Shown: positions 1 to 9,566, numbered from the stretch's first letter. The stretch: DNA of 64,000 nucleotides from Pseudoxanthomonas sp. NC8 (GCA_025232375.1 CP060419.1:495001-559000), one strand, 5' to 3'. A program made the numbers and translations. The notes: a model not told the origin generated them from the sequence alone.

Positions 1-270
1 GATTGTGGCGTGTCGTCCCCTGTGCCGGTTGCGCGCCCATATTCCGGTCCTTGCATCCATGGCTGGGTCCTTTCAAGCGCACTCGAGCCATTCGCTGGCT
101 AGGGCCCGAGAACGGGGTCAGGTTCACTTGAGCCGAGAACGAGGTCGGGTTTACTTCGCAGGGGGAGTCGGCGATACAGGAGAAGGGGCCCAGAAGATCA
201 GGCGCCCGTTGCGCGGTATCGTTGGCTTGGATCCCGGTTCTCGGCACTGCCCACTATTTGCGAGGTCTTC
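1..270. other. upstream stretch without a recognisable gene
   Basis: I see no credible coding region here. The stretch contains two degenerate copies of the dispersed GGGGTCAGGTTCACTT repeat (111-157) and then the leader of the acetyltransferase gene that starts at 271. The open frames across it have no recognisable protein content. Confidence 0.5.
111..157. repeat. dispersed GGGGTCAGGTTCACTT repeat, two degenerate copies
   Basis: AACGGGGTCAGGTTCACTTG is followed 6 bases later by a diverged copy, GAACGAGGTCGGGTTTACTT. The same word recurs at 747, 2601, 2729 and 6020. It resembles extragenic repeats common in Xanthomonadaceae and often linked to REP-associated tyrosine transposases. That link comes from family knowledge; no transposase is present here. 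Confidence 0.7.
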
Positions 271-717
271 ATGGCGATCATCATTCGTCCCATTGCATCT
301 GCCGACCGCGAAGAATGGGCGGTCCTCTACTCCGGTTACGCGGATTTCTACAAGGCGATCCAGACGCCCGAGATGCGCGACCGCGTCTGGTCCCTGGCTG
401 GAGGACGGCGCACACGAACTGCAAGGATTCGTGGCCGTGAACGAGGCGGGCCAGCTCGTCGGCCTGGCGCACTACCGGCCCTTCTCGCGCCCGCTCTCGG
501 CCACGGTGGCCGGATTATGGACGACCTGTTCGTGAGCCCGGCCGCACGCGGGCAGGAGGTGGGCAAGCAACTGATCGCCGCCATCGCCGAGGTAGGGCGC
601 GAGAAGAACTGGTCGTGCATCCGCTGGCTGACGGCCGAGGACAACTACCGCGCCCGCAGTTCGTACGACAAGATTTCCACGCGAACCAATTTCCTGACCT
701 ACGACCTCAAGCTCTAG
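271..717 (+). CDS. GNAT family N-acetyltransferase (two frame breaks)
   Basis: Predicted acetyl-CoA-dependent N-acetyltransferase; substrate unknown. The N-terminus (IIRPIASADREEWAVLYSGY) and the distal block DDLFVSPAARGQEVGKQLI, with the acetyl-CoA loop, are typical GNAT. The middle (WLEDGAHELQGFVAVNEAGQ) lies in another frame. The frame changes at 392-397, where TCCTGG appears to have become TCCCTGG, and returns near 511-520 (CGGATTATGG). The repaired protein is about 149 residues, normal for the family. It stands alone between copies of the dispersed repeat. Confidence 0.8.
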   Translation: MAIIIRPIASADREEWAVLYSGYADFYKAIQTPEMRDRVWSLAGGRRTRTARIRGRERGGPARRPGALPALLAPALGHGGRIMDDLFVSPAARGQEVGKQLIAAIAEVGREKNWSCIRWLTAEDNYRARSSYDKISTRTNFLTYDLKL

Positions 718-746
718 GTCCCTGCGTCGGCGGTAGCGGTCCGGCT

Positions 747-767
747 AACGGGGTCAGGTTCACTTCC
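747..767 (+). repeat. dispersed GGGGTCAGGTTCACTT repeat
   Basis: One full-length copy (AACGGGGTCAGGTTCACTTC), lying between the acetyltransferase gene and the glycosidase gene. Confidence 0.7.
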
Positions 768-911
768 TTTCCTATGGCTGCGCTGAGCAGCTCGGATCGA
801 TCCGTGCGGCGGCGCGCGCCGCACGGCTCGAACCGTCTCGGCGGGTCAGCAATATCCGTGGCGGCATACATCGTGGCGACATCCGCATACGACGCGTGCG
901 CCGGTGGTCGC

Positions 912-917
912 TAAGCT
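912..917 (+). promoter_or_regulatory. candidate -10 hexamer TAAGCT
   Basis: TAAGCT ends 7 bases before the ATG at 925. The same hexamer sits in the same position before 20536 and 36191. No clear -35 box is visible. If it is the -10 element, the glycosidase mRNA would be nearly leaderless. This is inferred from position and recurrence only. Confidence 0.3.
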
Positions 918-924
918 CGGGGGC

Positions 925-2515
925 ATGAACACCACCAACACGACGACCACCGTGCTGCGCCGCTGTCTCGCGCTGCTGGCCCTTTGCGCGATCGCCATGA
1001 CCGGCATCGCCAAGGAACCTGCCGCGCGCCGGATCGAACTCGATATCGCCCGCGCCACCGCGCCGGTGGATCGCTTCCATGACCTGTCGGTCGGCTCGGA
1101 CTACCCGGGCACCCTGATCCGCGACGATGCGCAGGCCCACCTGCAGCTGGCCGTGGACGAGCTCGGCTTCCGCTACGTGCGCTTCCACGACCTGTTCCAC
1201 GATGCGCTGGGTACCGTGCGCAGGGTCGATGGCCGGATCGTCTACGACTGGACGAAGATCGACGCGCTGTACGACGCGTTGCTGGCCAAGGGCATCCGTC
1301 CGTTCGTGGAGCTCGGGTTCACCCCGGCCGAGCTCAAAACCTCGGACCAGTCGCTGTTCTACTGGAAGGGCAACACCTCCCATCCGAAGACGGCGATGTG
1401 GAACCACCTGGTCGATGCCTACCTGCGGCACGTCATCGCCCGCTACGGCATCGACGAGGTGCGGCGCTGGTACTTCGAGGTGTGGAACGAGCCGAACCTG
1501 AAGGATTTCTGGGAGGGCGCCGACCAGGCCGCCTACTTCGACCTCTACGCCAACACCGCGCGCACGCTCAAGGCGGTCGATGCCGGGCTGCGCGTCGGTG
1601 GTCCCTCCACGGCCGGCGCGGCGTGGGTGCCCGAGCTGCTGGCGTTCTGCTTAAGGCGCAAGGTGTGCCGATCGATTTCGTGACCACGCATACCTACGGG
1701 GTGGCCGGCGGCTTCCTCGACGAGGAGGGCAGGCAGGACACCAAGCTGCTGGCCACGCCGGACGCGATCGTCGCCGACGTGCGCCGGGTCCGGGGCGAGA
1801 TCGAGGCCTCCGCGTTCCCGGGCCTGCCGCTGTTCTTCACCGAGTGGAGCAGCAGCTACAGCCCGCGCGACTTCGTGCATGACAGCTACATCAATGCGCC
1901 CTACGTGCTGACCAAGCTGCGGCAGGTCGAAGGCCTCGTCCAGGGCATGAGCTACTGGGCGTACAGCGACCTGTTCGAAGAAGCCGGCCCGCCGCCGACG
2001 CCGTTCCATGGCGGCTTCGGCCTGGTCAACCGCGAGGGCCTGCGCAAGCCGACCTGGTTCGCCTACAAGTACCTCCATAAGGTGGCGGGCCAGCGCATCC
2101 CCGTGGAAGACGGGCAGGTGTTCGCGGCCGTCGATGGCGGCAGGATCGCGATGCTGGTATGGGATTGGCAGCAACCCGACTAAGGCCGTCAGCAATACGC
2201 CCTTCTACACGCGCACGCTGCCGGCGGGCGATGCCGCGCCACTGGCCGTGCGGCTGAAGAACGTGGCGGCGGGGCGCTACCGGCTGACGGTCCATCGCAC
2301 CGGCTACCTGAAGAACGATGCGATGTCGCACTACATCGACATGGGCCGGCCCGAGAACCTCACCGACGCCCAGCTGGCGCGCCTGCGCGCGGCCACCACC
2401 GATGCGGCCGAGCAGGAGCGCATCGTGAAGGTCGCCGCCGACGGCACACTCGACCTGACCTGGCGATGCGCAGCAACGACGTGGTGCTGCTGACCTGGCG
2501 CCGGCGCTCGACTGA
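925..2515 (+). CDS. GH39-like glycosidase (beta-xylosidase family), frame-broken
   Basis: Predicted exported retaining glycosidase of the GH39/clan-A type, perhaps acting on xylo-oligosaccharides. It has an N-terminal signal peptide (ALLALCAIAMTGIA), an acid/base motif YFEVWNEPNLKDFW (Glu about residue 193) and a nucleophile motif LFFTEWSSSYSPRDF. The C-terminal beta-sandwich continues to about residue 530. Frame breaks lie at 1651 (TGCTTAAGG for TGCCAGG), 2180 (GACTAAGG for GACCAGG), about 2460 and about 2494 (ACCTGG for ACCCTGG). With these undone the reading runs to the TGA at 2513. Substrate specificity is not certain. Confidence 0.82.
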
Positions 2516-2600
2516 GGCGCGGCCCGTGCAGCCGATGGTGCTGTCCCCGGCGGACAGCACGCACCCGCGGCGCGTGGTAATCAGCGGGCGGTTGCGCGGT

Positions 2601-2621
2601 AACGGGGTCAGGTTCACTTCC
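2601..2621 (+). repeat. dispersed GGGGTCAGGTTCACTT repeat
   Basis: A copy (AACGGGGTCAGGTTCACTTC) downstream of the glycosidase. It is followed by GGAAACGGGAG, a weak partial continuation. Confidence 0.7.
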
Positions 2622-2728
2622 GGAAACGGGAGTGATGGGGGTGGGGCTTCCCTGCGTTCAAGGTGCTCAAAGCGGCTCGGGCTGATCCGCCCGGCGCGTC
2701 CTGCCCCCTTCCGGCCCGAAGCAAAGAT

Positions 2729-2794
2729 AACGGGGTCAGGTTCACTTCCAAGAGAATCGCGGGGGCAGAAGAAAACTCGACCTGACCCCGTTCT
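2729..2794. repeat. inverted pair of the dispersed repeat
   Basis: A direct copy at 2729-2749 is followed at about 2772-2794 by an inverted one (CGACCTGACCCCGTTC). The GGGGTCAGG/CCTGACCCC arms could pair. The pair lies between the glycosidase and serine hydrolase genes and could act as a hairpin or terminator in RNA. Confidence 0.65.
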
Positions 2795-2861
2795 GGTTTC
2801 TTGTTTCCGTTTTTCCATCGGCAATCGACCGCCATCACCGACCACATAGCAAGGAGTCGCT

Positions 2862-4389
2862 GTGCATCACCCATCTGCATCTCGTAGCCGGTTTGTCCCA
2901 CATGCGTTGTTCTCCGTCTTTGCCGTCGCCTTCGCCGCTCCGGCTGTTGCCGCGGATGCCAAGCCGTGTCCGGCGCCGGTGGCGGACGCAAAGCCTGACC
3001 AGGACGCGCATGTGCGCGCCATCGAGCAGGGACTGGGCCCGATGGTCGTCTCGAGCCACACCCGGCTGCAATCGATCGACGACCGGTTGCGCTACTACGG
3101 CGTGCCCGGGATCAGCGTCGCGGTCATCCACGATGGCAAGCTGGCGTGGGCACAGAGCTGGGGCGTGCGCGATGCATCGACCTGTGCGCCGGTGACGACG
3201 TCCACCCAGTTCCAGGCGGGATCCATCAGCAAGACCATCGCCGCCGCCGCGGCGCTGCGCCTGGTCGAAAGCGGCAAGCTCTCGCTCGACGCCGACATCA
3301 ACAGCGAACTCAAGCAATGGCAGTTGCCGCTGCCGCAGGGTGCCGGCCCGGTCACCCTGCGCGCACTGCTCAGCCATACCGCCGGCACCACCGTGCACGG
3401 GTTCGCCGGTTACGGCCAACAGGGGCCGCTGCCGAACACGCTGCAGATCCTCGACGGCGCGGCGCCCGCCAACAGCGCCGCGGTGCGCGTGGACCTGCCG
3501 CCCGGCTGGCAGTTCCGCTACTCCGGTGGCGGCTACACCGTGGCCGAGCTGGCGATGACCGACGCGGCCGGCATCGCCTACCCGGCGCTGGTGCAGGACG
3601 AAGTGTTCGCTCCGCTGGACATGCAGCGCAGCTCCGTGGGCGCGCCGCTGGCCGGCACCGGCGCCGACATGGCACAGGCCCACAGCAACGGTCACGTCAT
3701 GGGGCGGCTACCACCGTTATCCGGAACTGGCCGCGGCGGCGGTGTGGACCACGCCGAGCGACCTTGCGCGCCTGCTCATCGACGTGCAGGCGGCGGCGCA
3801 CGATCGTCCCGCCCGGTTGCTGAAACCGGACACGGCGCGCCAGATGCTCACCCAACAGGCCGCCGCGCCGCCGCTGGCCGACGGCTGGGGGCTGGGCGTG
3901 GCCCTGAATGGCGCCGGCGCCGAGCGCCGGTTCGGCCACGACGGCCGCAACGAAGGGTTCGAGTCGACGATGGTGGCCTACGTCGATCGTGGCGAAGGCA
4001 TCGTCGTACTGACCAACGCCGACCGTGGCAAGCAGCTGGCCGATGAAGTCGTGCGCGCGGCCGCCAAAGCCTATGGCTGGGATGGGCTGCGCAGCCGCGA
4101 AGTGGCGGAGGTGGATGTTCCGGAAGAGGCGCTGGAGCAGTACGTGGGCTACTACAGGTTCGACCAGCTCCAGCTCTGGATCGAACGCCAGGGCCGCCAG
4201 CTGTCTGCCCGCATCGTTGGCGCGGACACGCAGCCGCTCATCGCGCTGTCGCCGTCGCGATTCATCTCCGCCAGCAATGCGAGCGTCGGCGAGTTCGAGC
4301 GCGACGCGAAAGGCAATGTATCGGGATTGCGCATCGTCGAGGGCGGTCCGCCGGTCACCTTGGTCCGCTCCGCTCCCCCTCGCTCGTAG
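2862..4389 (+). CDS. beta-lactamase-fold serine hydrolase (one frame break)
   Basis: Exported class C beta-lactamase/penicillin-binding-like hydrolase. The signal peptide is FAVAFAAPAVAADA. The SxxK motif is SISK within FQAGSISKTIAA (about residue 118), and the Tyr motif is FRYSGGGYTVAEL. LSHTAG and the distal WTTPSDLARLLIDV block are also family hallmarks. The frame changes at about 3702 (CATGGGGCGGC), where relatives have a Pro-Gly-Gly, consistent with a lost CCAGG. A C-terminal lipocalin-like domain follows (EQYVGYYRFDQLQLWI, about residue 425). About 509 residues when joined. Substrate is unknown; esterase or peptidase are both possible. Confidence 0.85.
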
Positions 4390-4398
4390 GCAGAAAGC

Positions 4399-4470
4399 AG
4401 GGGGTCGAAACGGGAGTCAGCGTGCGCTTTCCGAATCCGTACCCTGACCCTGTTTCCGACCCCTGTTTCC
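4399..4470. repeat. degenerate inverted copy of the dispersed repeat
   Basis: GGGGTCGAAACGGGAGTCAG and CGTGCGCTTTCC are followed by the reverse-oriented ACCCTGACCCTGTTTCCG. The arms are weaker than in the 2729-2794 pair, but the order is the same. It fills most of the gap before the lipoprotein gene. Confidence 0.5.
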
Positions 4471-4498
4471 GCCTGTTCTTCTTCCACAGGTCGCCACC

Positions 4499-5214
4499 AT
4501 GCGCACGAATCGCCCCTTCGTAATCGCCGTACTGCTGGTCCTGTCCCTGTCGTCCTGCACCACCGCGCAGCTGCGCTTGCCGACGGTTTCGACGCCGGCG
4601 CGGTGGCCTACGAGGTGAGCGGGCATTCGCCGCGCCGATCCAACGAGCCGGTGCGGTTCGGCCCGTACCGCGCGGTGGAAATGCGTGACGGCGGAACGTT
4701 CAGCTGGGCCGTGCCGTTGCCCGGCTTCGCCGTGGGGTAAGGCCCGCAAGCCGTACGCCTACACCTGGTCGCGGATGGCCAGCCGCCGGTGGAGGTGCAA
4801 TGCCTTTCGCGCGCCTGGACCGCCAGCGCCGGGCGCCCGTCGCGGCAGACCACGGTGGACCTGACCGTGTTGTCAGGCCCGCTGCTGGCCTGCGGCCTGC
4901 AGCGGGCCGGGCAGGCGCCGCTGCCGCTGGAGATCGCGCGCGAGGGCCGGCAGATGCACGGGCGGCTGCTGGCGCCCTGGGGGCGCGAGTACGCGGTACG
5001 CGGACTGCTCGGTTACGAGGGCACGCCGATCACGTCGACCGAGCCGACGGGCTACGCCATCGAAGACGGCGACACCGTCCTGGTGGTCGTGGTCGACGTG
5101 CTCAATGGCGGCCGCGTGCATCTGGCCCACACGCTGGACGACGAACAGCGCGCCTACTTCGCCGCGGGCGCGGCCGCGCTGCTGCTGCTCGATCCCGAAT
5201 TGGGTGAAGGCTGA
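4499..5214 (+). CDS. hypothetical lipoprotein (frame break and one error stop)
   Basis: Unrecognised envelope lipoprotein. The N-terminus MRTNRPFVIAVLLVLSLSSC carries a lipobox with Cys at residue 20. After a frame change near 4575 it continues as DGFDAGAVAYEVSGHS. An in-frame TAA at 4738, inside GGGGTAAGGCC, becomes Pro if CCAGG is restored, and the same frame then runs to 5214. The C-terminal half (TTVDLTVLSGPLLACGL ... RGLLGYEGTPITSTE) is predicted beta-rich. I recognise no domain. Confidence 0.65.
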
Positions 5215-5224
5215 GGATTGAAGC

Positions 5225-5270
5225 ACTGTCAGAGTGCACTGTCCGGATCCGTACTCTGGCCCGCGTTTCG
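5225..5270. repeat. diverged dispersed repeat (TCAGAGTGCACT variant)
   Basis: CTGTCAGAGTGCACTGTCC is followed by GTACTCTGGCCCGCGTTTCGG in partial inverse. This is the GTCAGAGTGCACTTT form of the same extragenic family, clearly degenerate. Confidence 0.45.
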
Positions 5271-5326
5271 GCTTTCTTGCCCTCGCGGCCGGTGCTAGAT
5301 TCCGGCTGTCCACCGGGAGAAGGGTC

Positions 5327-6010
5327 ATGCGTAGAGCAAGCTCTTGGTTAGCGCCTGTCGTGGCGATGCTGGCTTGTCTGTCCGTCGTGGGAGTGGCGCG
5401 GGCGCAGTCCGAAGCGAAAACCTGGTACGTGCCGTGGGTCTGGAGCCCAGGTGCCGGGGCAGAGCCGGGTTCGATCACGGTGGTGAATTTCAATGGTGAA
5501 GTCGTCCGCGTCAACGTTCGGGCGTTCAACGCACAAGGGACCGTACTCTCCGCGACGTCGGCCGCGTTCTCCTTGCAGCCTGGTGCCTCTTCGCCCTTCG
5601 TGTTCCCGGTTGACCCGAGGGGCCGGGTCGATGCGGTGCCGGCCTTCGTCCTTGTACTTGCAGATCAGCCAGTCCTGGTTCGCGCGCAGGCGGCCGCGGT
5701 GCTTCGTCCGTTCGTGGATGTGGAAAGGGATTGCCGGCGGATATCTTCGCGCGGCACGCCCGATGGCGTGCTTTTCTGCGACGGCCAACTGGGCAGGTAC
5801 GATGCTGACGGGAAGTTCCAGCATGACAGCCTGAAGCCTTGGAAATACTCGGCGCTTCAGGAGTGGCCTGCCTTCCCGATCGACTGTACTGGCAGTACCC
5901 CGACACACTTTGCCTGTTCCAAGCGCGTTGCACGCCAGCTGCCCGGCGGAGACAACCGCGGGCCGCCACCGGTTGATCGCGTCAATCGGGACACAAGTCC
6001 GAATCGCTAG
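5327..6010 (+). CDS. hypothetical secreted protein
   Basis: No recognised family. The start at 5327 is preceded by GGGAGAAGGG. A signal peptide (WLAPVVAMLACLSVVGVARA) precedes a mature domain with a WYVPWVWSPGAGAEPGSI stretch and alternating hydrophobic strands (SITVVNFNGEVVRVNVRAF). A segment with four cysteines follows (Cys in VERDCRR, VLFCDGQ, PIDCTG, HFACSK). The pattern suggests a periplasmic or extracellular beta-sandwich stabilised by disulfides. 227 residues, in one frame. TAGATT at 5296 is a possible -10 element. Confidence 0.7.
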   Translation: MRRASSWLAPVVAMLACLSVVGVARAQSEAKTWYVPWVWSPGAGAEPGSITVVNFNGEVVRVNVRAFNAQGTVLSATSAAFSLQPGASSPFVFPVDPRGRVDAVPAFVLVLADQPVLVRAQAAAVLRPFVDVERDCRRISSRGTPDGVLFCDGQLGRYDADGKFQHDSLKPWKYSALQEWPAFPIDCTGSTPTHFACSKRVARQLPGGDNRGPPPVDRVNRDTSPNR

Positions 6011-6019
6011 GCGTGCGGT

Positions 6020-6047
6020 AACGGGGTAACGGGGTCTGGTTCACTTG
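6020..6047 (+). repeat. dispersed repeat, partly duplicated
   Basis: AACGGGGTAACGGGGTCTGGTTCACTTG carries the AACGGGGT head twice and then the GGTTCACTTG tail. It lies between two convergent genes. Confidence 0.6.
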
Positions 6048-6081
6048 CGGCCGTCCTTCTCCTCCTCCCTTCCCTGTCTTC

Positions 6082-6661
6082 CTACCGGCCGGCTTGCAGC
6101 TTCAGGTCGATGCACTGGTAGTAGATGTCATCGGCGTCCTCGGCGGACGGGTTGTAAGGCGACTTTTCCAGTTCGGTCATCAGCTGGATGATCTGCAGCG
6201 TGCAGTTCTCGCATTCCACGTCCGGAAGTTTCACGTCGGCCGAATAGCGCTTCCCGCTCGGGGTGTCGTCGTGCCGGCCGAAGTTGTCGATCAGGACGGC
6301 GTCGTTGTTGTAGAAATCGCCGTCGCCGCAGTTCGGCTCTCCAGCCGCGCAGGAGCGGCCCGCAGGCGCGATGTTCGCGGGATTCCGGAAGTCGTCGTCC
6401 CCGTCTTTGTCGAAGGCGATGCGGTAGTAGCCGGGGTGGCCGACGTACTCCACCCACGACACGGTGATCGTCTGGCCTGGCGCGTAGGTCTGGACCTTCT
6501 CGCCGCGCTCGCTGTCCGGGCGTCCGCAAGGCGGGTTCTTGATCTCGCCGGGTCCATGGCGGGACACGTGGGTGTCGCTCAGGTCCACGGCGAAGTGGGT
6601 CGGCGCTGCCCGCACACGCGCCGAGGCCGAGCAGCAGGCAGGCGGAAAGGCGAAGGTGCAT
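6082..6661 (-). CDS. secreted LPMO-like protein (SCE4755-type), one frame break
   Basis: Resembles the SCE4755 family of polysaccharide-monooxygenase-like proteins (AA10/chitin-binding fold). A signal peptide (RLSACLLLGLGACAG) is followed by mature THFAVDLSDTH. In this fold an N-terminal His supplies the copper brace. GEIKNPPCGRPDSE, YAPGQTITVSWVEYVGHPGYYRI, LPDVECENCTLQIIQLMTE and DIYYQCIDLKL are the family blocks, with cysteines suitable for disulfides. The frame changes once near 6605, between signal peptide and mature part. Copper oxidase activity on a polysaccharide is inferred from family membership, not shown. Confidence 0.75.
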
Positions 6662-6871
6662 GGACGGCTCCTCGGGGCGATCCGGGCATTACACATCAGG
6701 GAACACGCGGGGAATGTGACTGGCCCATAACCGGCGACGCAGGCGCCGTGGACAGGCATGTCGTCACCCCTCCGGCACGGCATCCGTTTCTTGCAAATCC
6801 ATTTTTGACAGGCCGCCACCACGCGCCTGTACAGTGCGCTGCGCCATCCGGCGCATAGACAGGAGTTGCCC

Positions 6872-7323
6872 ATGAAAAGGATTTTCGCCGTGCTGGCGAT
6901 GCTGGCCTCTGCAACCGCCGCGCACGCCTCGGAAGAGGTGGGCCGCTTCATCTACGAGTACGAGGCCGGCACCTATCGCGTGCAGACCCTGCGCTACGGC
7001 CCCGAGGACGCCCACCAGCTGCTGATCAAGATCTCGGGAATCGACAACAGCCAGGATGGCAGGATCTACCTGCACACCCGGGAGTGCGATACCAGCAAGT
7101 GCGACAGCTACCGCTACGTGACCACCCAGGTGCACAAGCCCGGTGGCAAGCAGTGGTTCACGATCCACAATCCCGGTGGTTGGGGTGGCGGCGAAATCCT
7201 GCAGCCCTACCTGGTGGAGCCGGCCAACCCATGCAGGACAAGATCTCTGGGCGAGAAGACGCAGACCAATCTTGATCCGGACTTTTTCCTACCAACTACA
7301 AGCGCCAGCAGGGCCTGAAGTAA
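6872..7323 (+). CDS. hypothetical secreted protein (frame break near the end)
   Basis: Unrecognised. Start at 6872 with a signal peptide (RIFAVLAMLASATAAHA). The mature part YEYEAGTYRVQTLRYGPED ... KISGIDNSQDGRIYLHTRECDTS has a paired-Cys loop (CDTSKC). The frame shifts at about 7230, after LVEPANP, giving the likely true C-terminus FPTNYKRQQGLK with TAA at 7321. About 150 residues, probably periplasmic. It diverges from the LPMO-like gene across a 210-base gap. Confidence 0.6.
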
Positions 7324-7324
7324 A

Positions 7325-7407
7325 AACAGGGGTCAGGGTGCACTTTCGCCCTGGAGCGGAGCTGTTGCGCGAAACAGCGCGAAACAGGACCGGAGTGCAC
7401 TTTTCCG
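7325..7407. repeat. two diverged dispersed repeats (GTGCACTTT form)
   Basis: ACAGGGGTCAGGGTGCACTTTCG at 7327 and ACAGGACCGGAGTGCACTTTTCC at 7384 are two direct copies of the GTGCACTTT variant, about 57 bases apart. Confidence 0.6.
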
Positions 7408-7547
7408 TAGGCGAAGGCAGGGTGCTTGCGCTGCTTATGGTCTCGGCTGATTCCGGAGAGCAGGGGGTGTCATGGAAGGGCGGGAACCCGCGCCTTGGTG
7501 GCGAGTTGAAGGATGGCGCGTTCCATCCGGTGCCCCCTCGCGATCCG

Positions 7548-7922
7548 ATGCGCCCGCCGCGCTCGAAGGGACCCGCATGGAAGATCGGCCTGGCCGTCGG
7601 TGCAGCCGTCCTTGGCCGGGCTGCTGATCTTCAATGCCAGCATGCGCGCCAGGCGCAGCGCGATGCCGAGGCCATGCAGCTGCAGCAGGAATTCGTTGCG
7701 CTGGATCGCGAGATGGCGGCGGCCGCGCTGGACGCCGCTCCGGCAAGGACGCCTGTCCAGGCACCGGCTGAACCCACCGATGGCGGAAGCAGCGGTAGGG
7801 GGCGGCTTCGCCAGAGTGAGCGCCGGGCGTGCGTGCCGGCTGGCCGCTGCAGGCTCCGATCCGTGCGTTCTGCCGGCAATGCCGTGTCGCCATGCCAGCA
7901 ACCGATGAAGGGGAACCGGTGA
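7548..7922 (+). CDS. small membrane-anchored hypothetical protein (two frame breaks)
   Basis: Unrecognised. From the ATG at 7548 the protein reads MRPPRSKGPAWKIGLAVGAAVL, then GLLIFNASM in a second frame after CCTTGG at 7612 (for CCTGG), then back in frame as AQRDAEAMQLQQEFVALDRE after a lost C at 7650. One N-terminal transmembrane helix is followed by a short helical stretch and a low-complexity tail. Its TGA (7920-7922) overlaps the GTG of the next gene, supporting translational coupling and this frame. The start is uncertain. Confidence 0.45.
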   Translation: MRPPRSKGPAWKIGLAVGAAVLGRAADLQCQHARQAQRDAEAMQLQQEFVALDREMAAAALDAAPARTPVQAPAEPTDGGSSGRGRLRQSERRACVPAGRCRLRSVRSAGNAVSPCQQPMKGNR

Positions 7923-8460
7923 AGTCGAACACCGTCCTGTGTCTTGCGATGCTGCTGGTTCCGGGCGCTGCGTTGGCCTGTGATCCTGCCGGCGCCCACG
8001 GCATCGCCTTCGGCGACAAGCCCGGCCGCGAGGCGCGCAAACAGCCCGGCAGCGGCAAGGCCACGATCTGGTACGCGGTCACGCCGCCGCAGGCGGACGA
8101 ACGCTTCGACCGGTACCTGGTCCGGGTGGATGCAGGCACCGGGAAGATCTTCCAGGTCGATGCGGTCAAGACCATCATTCCCGTGGAGCGTTCCGTCGGC
8201 CTCAGCGCCGGGCAGCGGGAAGAGGGCGTGCGCTAAGGCCGAGGCGTTCGCGCAGGACTACCTTAGCCACGCTTGCGCCGGACATCCAGGCAGGCGCCTG
8301 GTCGACCAGTACGGCACCGGGCACTGGGAAGGCGCCATCGCCGACGGCACCCTGATGACGGTGGACGTCAATTTCTCCCAGGACGTCACCGTGTCCTGCC
8401 GCGACCTTGGCCGGCGAGCGCATGATGGGCGAGCGCGTCCTGCCCGGGATGTTCAGATGA
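7919..8460 (+). CDS. hypothetical secreted protein (frame-broken)
   Basis: GTG start overlapping the previous stop. The signal peptide TVLCLAMLLVPGAALA ends before CDPAG. The mature part contains ATIWYAVTPPQADERFDRYLVRVD and GTGKIFQVDAVKTI, then AEAFAQDYL in a new frame after CGCTAAGGCC at 8233 (CGCCAGGCC restored gives RQAEAF). Further breaks at 8261 (CCTTAG) and 8405 (CCTTGG) restore a C-terminus ERMMGERVLPGMFR ending at TGA 8458. About 180 residues. No family recognised. Confidence 0.55.
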
Positions 8461-8464
8461 GGGC

Positions 8465-8512
8465 GAAACAGCGGTCTGACAGCACTTTCCTGGAGTGCAA
8501 TCCGACTCCGGC
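8465..8512. repeat. diverged dispersed repeat
   Basis: CGAAACAGCGGTCTGACAGCACTTTCC followed by GGAGTGCAATCCGACTCCGG forms an imperfect inverted copy of the TCAGAGTGCACTTTCC variant, downstream of the secreted protein gene. Confidence 0.45.
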
Positions 8513-8639
8513 TTCCGCGGATAGGGCCAGGCTGCTGTTGGGCGTGGAAGGACTGGTTCACTCCTCCCGCCGTGTGGCCGACCGGGCGCCGAACCGCCGT
8601 TGGAACTCCGTACGGTTCTGCCACCGGTCGGGAGTTGCA

Positions 8640-8960
8640 ATGATGAACATGCTCAACCTTGCACTGCCCCTCGCACTGCTGGTGATGGTCGCCGGTTGCA
8701 GCCGCCAGCAGGTCGTCGCGCCGCCGACCCAGGCCGAGCTTGCGGCAGCCACGGAGGCGGTATTGGCGGGCAATGGATTCGCCTGCGTCCCGAGTGGGGG
8801 CAAGACCGTGTGCGGGTGCCGGGTTGGCGCTCCAATCGACGACATCGCGACCTGTGATGGCCTGTCGAACCTGTGCAAGAAGATGGGCAGCAAGTACACC
8901 TGCATAGATGGGCCGAACGGCAAGACGTGTGGATGCAGCTATGTTCTTTCCCAGGGTTAG
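8640..8960 (+). CDS. small Cys-rich lipoprotein
   Basis: Unrecognised lipoprotein of 106 residues. MLNLALPLALLVMVAGC gives a clear lipobox. The mature part has eight cysteines arranged in two similar loops (FACVPSGGKTVCGC and YTCIDGPNGKTCGC), suggesting an internal duplication held by disulfides. The start has two adjacent ATG codons, at 8640 and 8643. It is intact in one frame. Confidence 0.7.
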   Translation: MMNMLNLALPLALLVMVAGCSRQQVVAPPTQAELAAATEAVLAGNGFACVPSGGKTVCGCRVGAPIDDIATCDGLSNLCKKMGSKYTCIDGPNGKTCGCSYVLSQG

Positions 8961-9063
8961 CGGGCTGACAGGGTAGGGACGGCGGGGCGGGGTGGATCGG
9001 GCGCACGCGGCGACTAGACTAGGCGACCCGCGTGCACGCACACGCATCGACAAGGATCCGCCC

Positions 9064-9417
9064 ATGGCTTTCACCACCACCGCTTCCGGCCTGCAGTTCG
9101 AAGACACCGTCGTCGGCACCGGCCCCGAAGCCGCGCCGGGCCGCAATGTCACCGTGCACTACACCGGCTGGCTTTACCGCGACGGCGAACAGGGCGCCAA
9201 GTTCGATTCCAGCAAGGACCGCGACGAGCCCTTCATCTTCGCGCTGGGCGCCGGCATGGTGATCAAGGGCTGGGACGAGGGCGTGCAGGGCATGAAGGTC
9301 GGCGGCACGCGGGTGCTGATCATCCCGCCCACGCTCGGCTACGGCGCGCGTGGCGCCGGCGGCGTGATTCCGCCCAACGCCACGCTCAAGTTCGAAGTGG
9401 AACTGCTGGGCAACTGA
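9064..9417 (+). CDS. FKBP-type peptidyl-prolyl cis-trans isomerase
   Basis: Single-domain FKBP of 117 residues with no signal peptide, so probably cytoplasmic; it would catalyse cis-trans isomerisation of X-Pro bonds. The domain is complete: [69 protein letters not shown]. It carries the conserved Tyr, Asp, Phe, Val-Ile, Trp and Tyr pocket residues. The gene is intact. TAGACT at 9015 is a candidate -10 element. Confidence 0.93.
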   Translation: MAFTTTASGLQFEDTVVGTGPEAAPGRNVTVHYTGWLYRDGEQGAKFDSSKDRDEPFIFALGAGMVIKGWDEGVQGMKVGGTRVLIIPPTLGYGARGAGGVIPPNATLKFEVELLGN

Positions 9418-9566
9418 GCGATGGCCGGGCGGGCCCACGCGCCCACCTGCCTGTCGTCGCTGCCCGACGCCGTTTCCTGCTGCAGTTCCTGCCGGTATGC
9501 CGTCCCGCTGCCGGCGCGGGCATCGCACGCCGCGCCGGTCGGTCGCCTCAACTGCCTGGAGGTCGC

